From NCBI GenBank assembly GCA_017438085.1, contig JAFRWH010000233.1, forward strand, positions 1 through 7,343: DNA of 7,343 nt, given 5' to 3'. A program made the translations under genes and the position numbers. This document shows, in pieces, positions 5,890 through 7,343 of the stretch. This DNA comes from Bacillota bacterium. GTDB taxonomy: Bacteria; Bacillota_A; Clostridia; Peptostreptococcales; Anaerovoracaceae. Under the pieces are notes generated by a model that saw only the letters and a list, made by a program, of their open reading frames with translations, had not been told where the DNA came from and searched no databases. Position 1 is the first letter of the stretch; every line of letters begins with the position of its first letter.

Positions 5890-7343
5890 ATGCACAAGAC
5901 AACAATGCTTTTGATAATGGATGGATTTGGCCTCCGTGAAAAGACGGAAGACAACGCCATTGAGAACGCAAAAAAGCCCAATCTTGACAGGCTCTGGGCT
6001 GAAAAGCCGCACACCCGCATACAGGCAAGCGGGCGCTTTGTAGGACTTCCCGATGGCCAGTTCGGTAATTCCGAGGTCGGGCATACCAACATGGGCGCAG
6101 GCAGAGTGGTCTGGCAGGAGCTGAGCCACATAAGCAACGAGATACGCGAAGGCGGATTCTTCGAAAATGAAGCTCTCAATGCCGCCGTAGATCATGTGAA
6201 AAAGAACGGCAGCGCGCTGCATGTATTCGGACTTATGTCAGACGGCGGCGTACACTCTCACATAGAGCACATCAAAGGGCTTGCACTGCTTGCCCAGAAG
6301 AACGGCATCGAAAAACTGTGGGTACACTGCTTTATGGATGGCCGCGACACCGCTCCGACATCCGGAGCTTCCTATGTAAAGGAGATGGAAGAGTATCTTT
6401 CTGAGATAGGCTGCGGAGCCATTGGCAGCGTGATCGGAAGATACTATGCAATGGACCGCGACAAGCGCTGGGAACGCATCAGAGAAGCATATATGGCGCT
6501 CACAGAACCCCTTCAGACTCCGAGGATCAGCGGAAGCGAGGCTGTGGCGGATGCTTACAACAGAGATGAAACGGATGAATTCATCAAGGCAAGGACCTGC
6601 AATGGCTTTGAAGGGATAAAAGATGGAGATGCCATAGTTTTCGCCAATTTCCGTCCCGACAGAGCAAGAGAGATAACAAGAGCCTTTGTGGATCCGGAGT
6701 TCGACGGTTTTCCAAGGACGCAGCTGAAGGATCTCTGCTATATCTGCATGACGCAATACGATGCCACCATGCCGAACGTGCTTGTGGCTTATCCGCCCCA
6801 GACTCTTAAAAACACTCTCGGAGAATATGTCAGCAGCCTCGGAAAGAGCCAGCTTCGCATTGCCGAGACCGAAAAATACGCCCACGTAACATTCTTCTTC
6901 AACGGCGGCGTTGAGGCTCCCTACGAAGGTGAGGACCGCATACTGGTAGCATCCCCGAAGGTAGCCACCTACGACCTGCAGCCCGAGATGAGTGCTTACG
7001 AGGTCACCGATAGAGTGCTGGAGCGCATAGAAGAAAACAGGACCGACCTCATAATAATGAATCTGGCAAACTGCGATATGGTAGGCCACACAGGCGTGTT
7101 CGAAGCTGCGGTGGCAGCTGTGGAAGCGGTCGATGCCTGCGTCGGCAGGATCGTGTCAGCCATCGAAAAGACAGGCGGAGACCTGATAATAACCGCAGAC
7201 CACGGCAATGCAGACATCATGGTCGAAAACGGAATACCCATGACTGCTCACACCAGCAACCCGGTACCTGTCATACTGGTATCGCCTCAGCCTTACAGCC
7301 TGACACAGGAGATCATCCCAGACTCTGATGGATGCTGCGGCGC
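5890..7343 (+). CDS. gpmI: 2,3-bisphosphoglycerate-independent phosphoglycerate mutase, 3'-truncated by window edge
   Basis: This cytoplasmic two-metal (typically Mn) enzyme interconverts 3- and 2-phosphoglycerate in glycolysis and gluconeogenesis via a phosphoserine intermediate. The ATG is preceded by AAGGAG at 5877-5882 with a 7-base spacer. The frame is open for 484 codons to the edge; the family is about 510, so roughly 20-30 residues are lost. Visible active-site features are D11 in MDGFG, the catalytic Ser S61 in GNSEVGHTNMGAGR, H122, the FMDGRDT block at 148-154, R184 and R190 (IGRYYAMDR), R255 and R258 (FRPDR), K329, D396 and H400 (NCDMVGH), D437-H438 (TADHGN) and H454 (AHTSNPVPV). 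These cover the alkaline-phosphatase-like phosphatase domain and the inserted transferase domain. The last 11 visible residues do not resemble the usual G-G-x-L-x-D-I-A-P-T segment. It is divergent from addA and leads its own transcript, so no tpiA or pgk lies just upstream. Confidence 0.96.
   Translation, partial: MHKTTMLLIMDGFGLREKTEDNAIENAKKPNLDRLWAEKPHTRIQASGRFVGLPDGQFGNSEVGHTNMGAGRVVWQELSHISNEIREGGFFENEALNAAVDHVKKNGSALHVFGLMSDGGVHSHIEHIKGLALLAQKNGIEKLWVHCFMDGRDTAPTSGASYVKEMEEYLSEIGCGAIGSVIGRYYAMDRDKRWERIREAYMALTEPLQTPRISGSEAVADAYNRDETDEFIKARTCNGFEGIKDGDAIVFANFRPDRAREITRAFVDPEFDGFPRTQLKDLCYICMTQYDATMPNVLVAYPPQTLKNTLGEYVSSLGKSQLRIAETEKYAHVTFFFNGGVEAPYEGEDRILVASPKVATYDLQPEMSAYEVTDRVLERIEENRTDLIIMNLANCDMVGHTGVFEAAVAAVEAVDACVGRIVSAIEKTGGDLIITADHGNADIMVENGIPMTAHTSNPVPVILVSPQPYSLTQEIIPDSDGCCG

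Noticed and set aside
5403..5939. 178-codon frame on + crossing the addA start, the divergent gap and the gpmI start
   Set aside because: It overlaps two well-supported genes and their control region, which a real gene would not be expected to do.
5727..6179. 150-codon frame on - covering the divergent gap and the gpmI 5' end, as a possible gene upstream of addA
   Set aside because: It is antisense to the conserved gpmI N-terminus and its end overlaps the addA start region. The hydrophobic stretch encoded is a reading artefact of AT-rich DNA.
6238..7089. 283-codon open frame on - opposite gpmI
   Set aside because: The + frame encodes every iPGM active-site residue through this span. The antisense product is Cys/His-rich with no recognisable family.

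Overview
This window looks like a fragment of a Clostridia-type Firmicutes chromosome. It encodes AddA, the usual Firmicutes end-resection nuclease, rather than RecBCD, and a YdbC-type PC4-like single-stranded-DNA-binding protein, a family known mainly from low-GC Gram-positives. Its genes have purine-rich Shine-Dalgarno sequences. Base composition is roughly balanced, with frequent ATA isoleucine codons. The assignment below phylum is inference. No mobile element, CRISPR array, tRNA or rRNA was seen, and nothing suggests recent transfer.

Layout, left to right: (1) prfC, peptide chain release factor 3, on +, cut at its 5' end in the middle of the P-loop and closed by an intrinsic terminator at 1543-1578. 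(2) A 173-base gap holding that terminator and a clear sigma-A-type promoter (TTGACA, 17 bases, TATGTT), followed by ydbC on + at 1704-2027. (3) A 116-base convergent gap with a hairpin across the ydbC stop codon and a strong 14-bp GAAA-loop terminator. (4) addA on -, 2144-5707 (or 5737), with all helicase and nuclease motifs intact. (5) A short divergent gap with two back-to-back extended -10 promoter candidates. (6) gpmI, cofactor-independent phosphoglycerate mutase, on +, running off the right edge about 20-30 codons before its expected end.

The four genes form four separate transcription units: prfC ends with its own terminator, ydbC appears to be monocistronic, addA stands alone, and gpmI starts its own transcript. 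Their roles are translation termination (prfC), probable ssDNA binding (ydbC), double-strand-break repair (addA) and glycolysis (gpmI). The window is therefore a housekeeping block rather than a dedicated system.

I found no convincing previously undescribed system. The points most worth checking are the absence of addB next to addA, the acidic C-terminal tail ending in Phe on YdbC, the overlapping divergent addA/gpmI promoters, and the odd residues at the right edge of gpmI, where the usual C-terminal motif is not seen.
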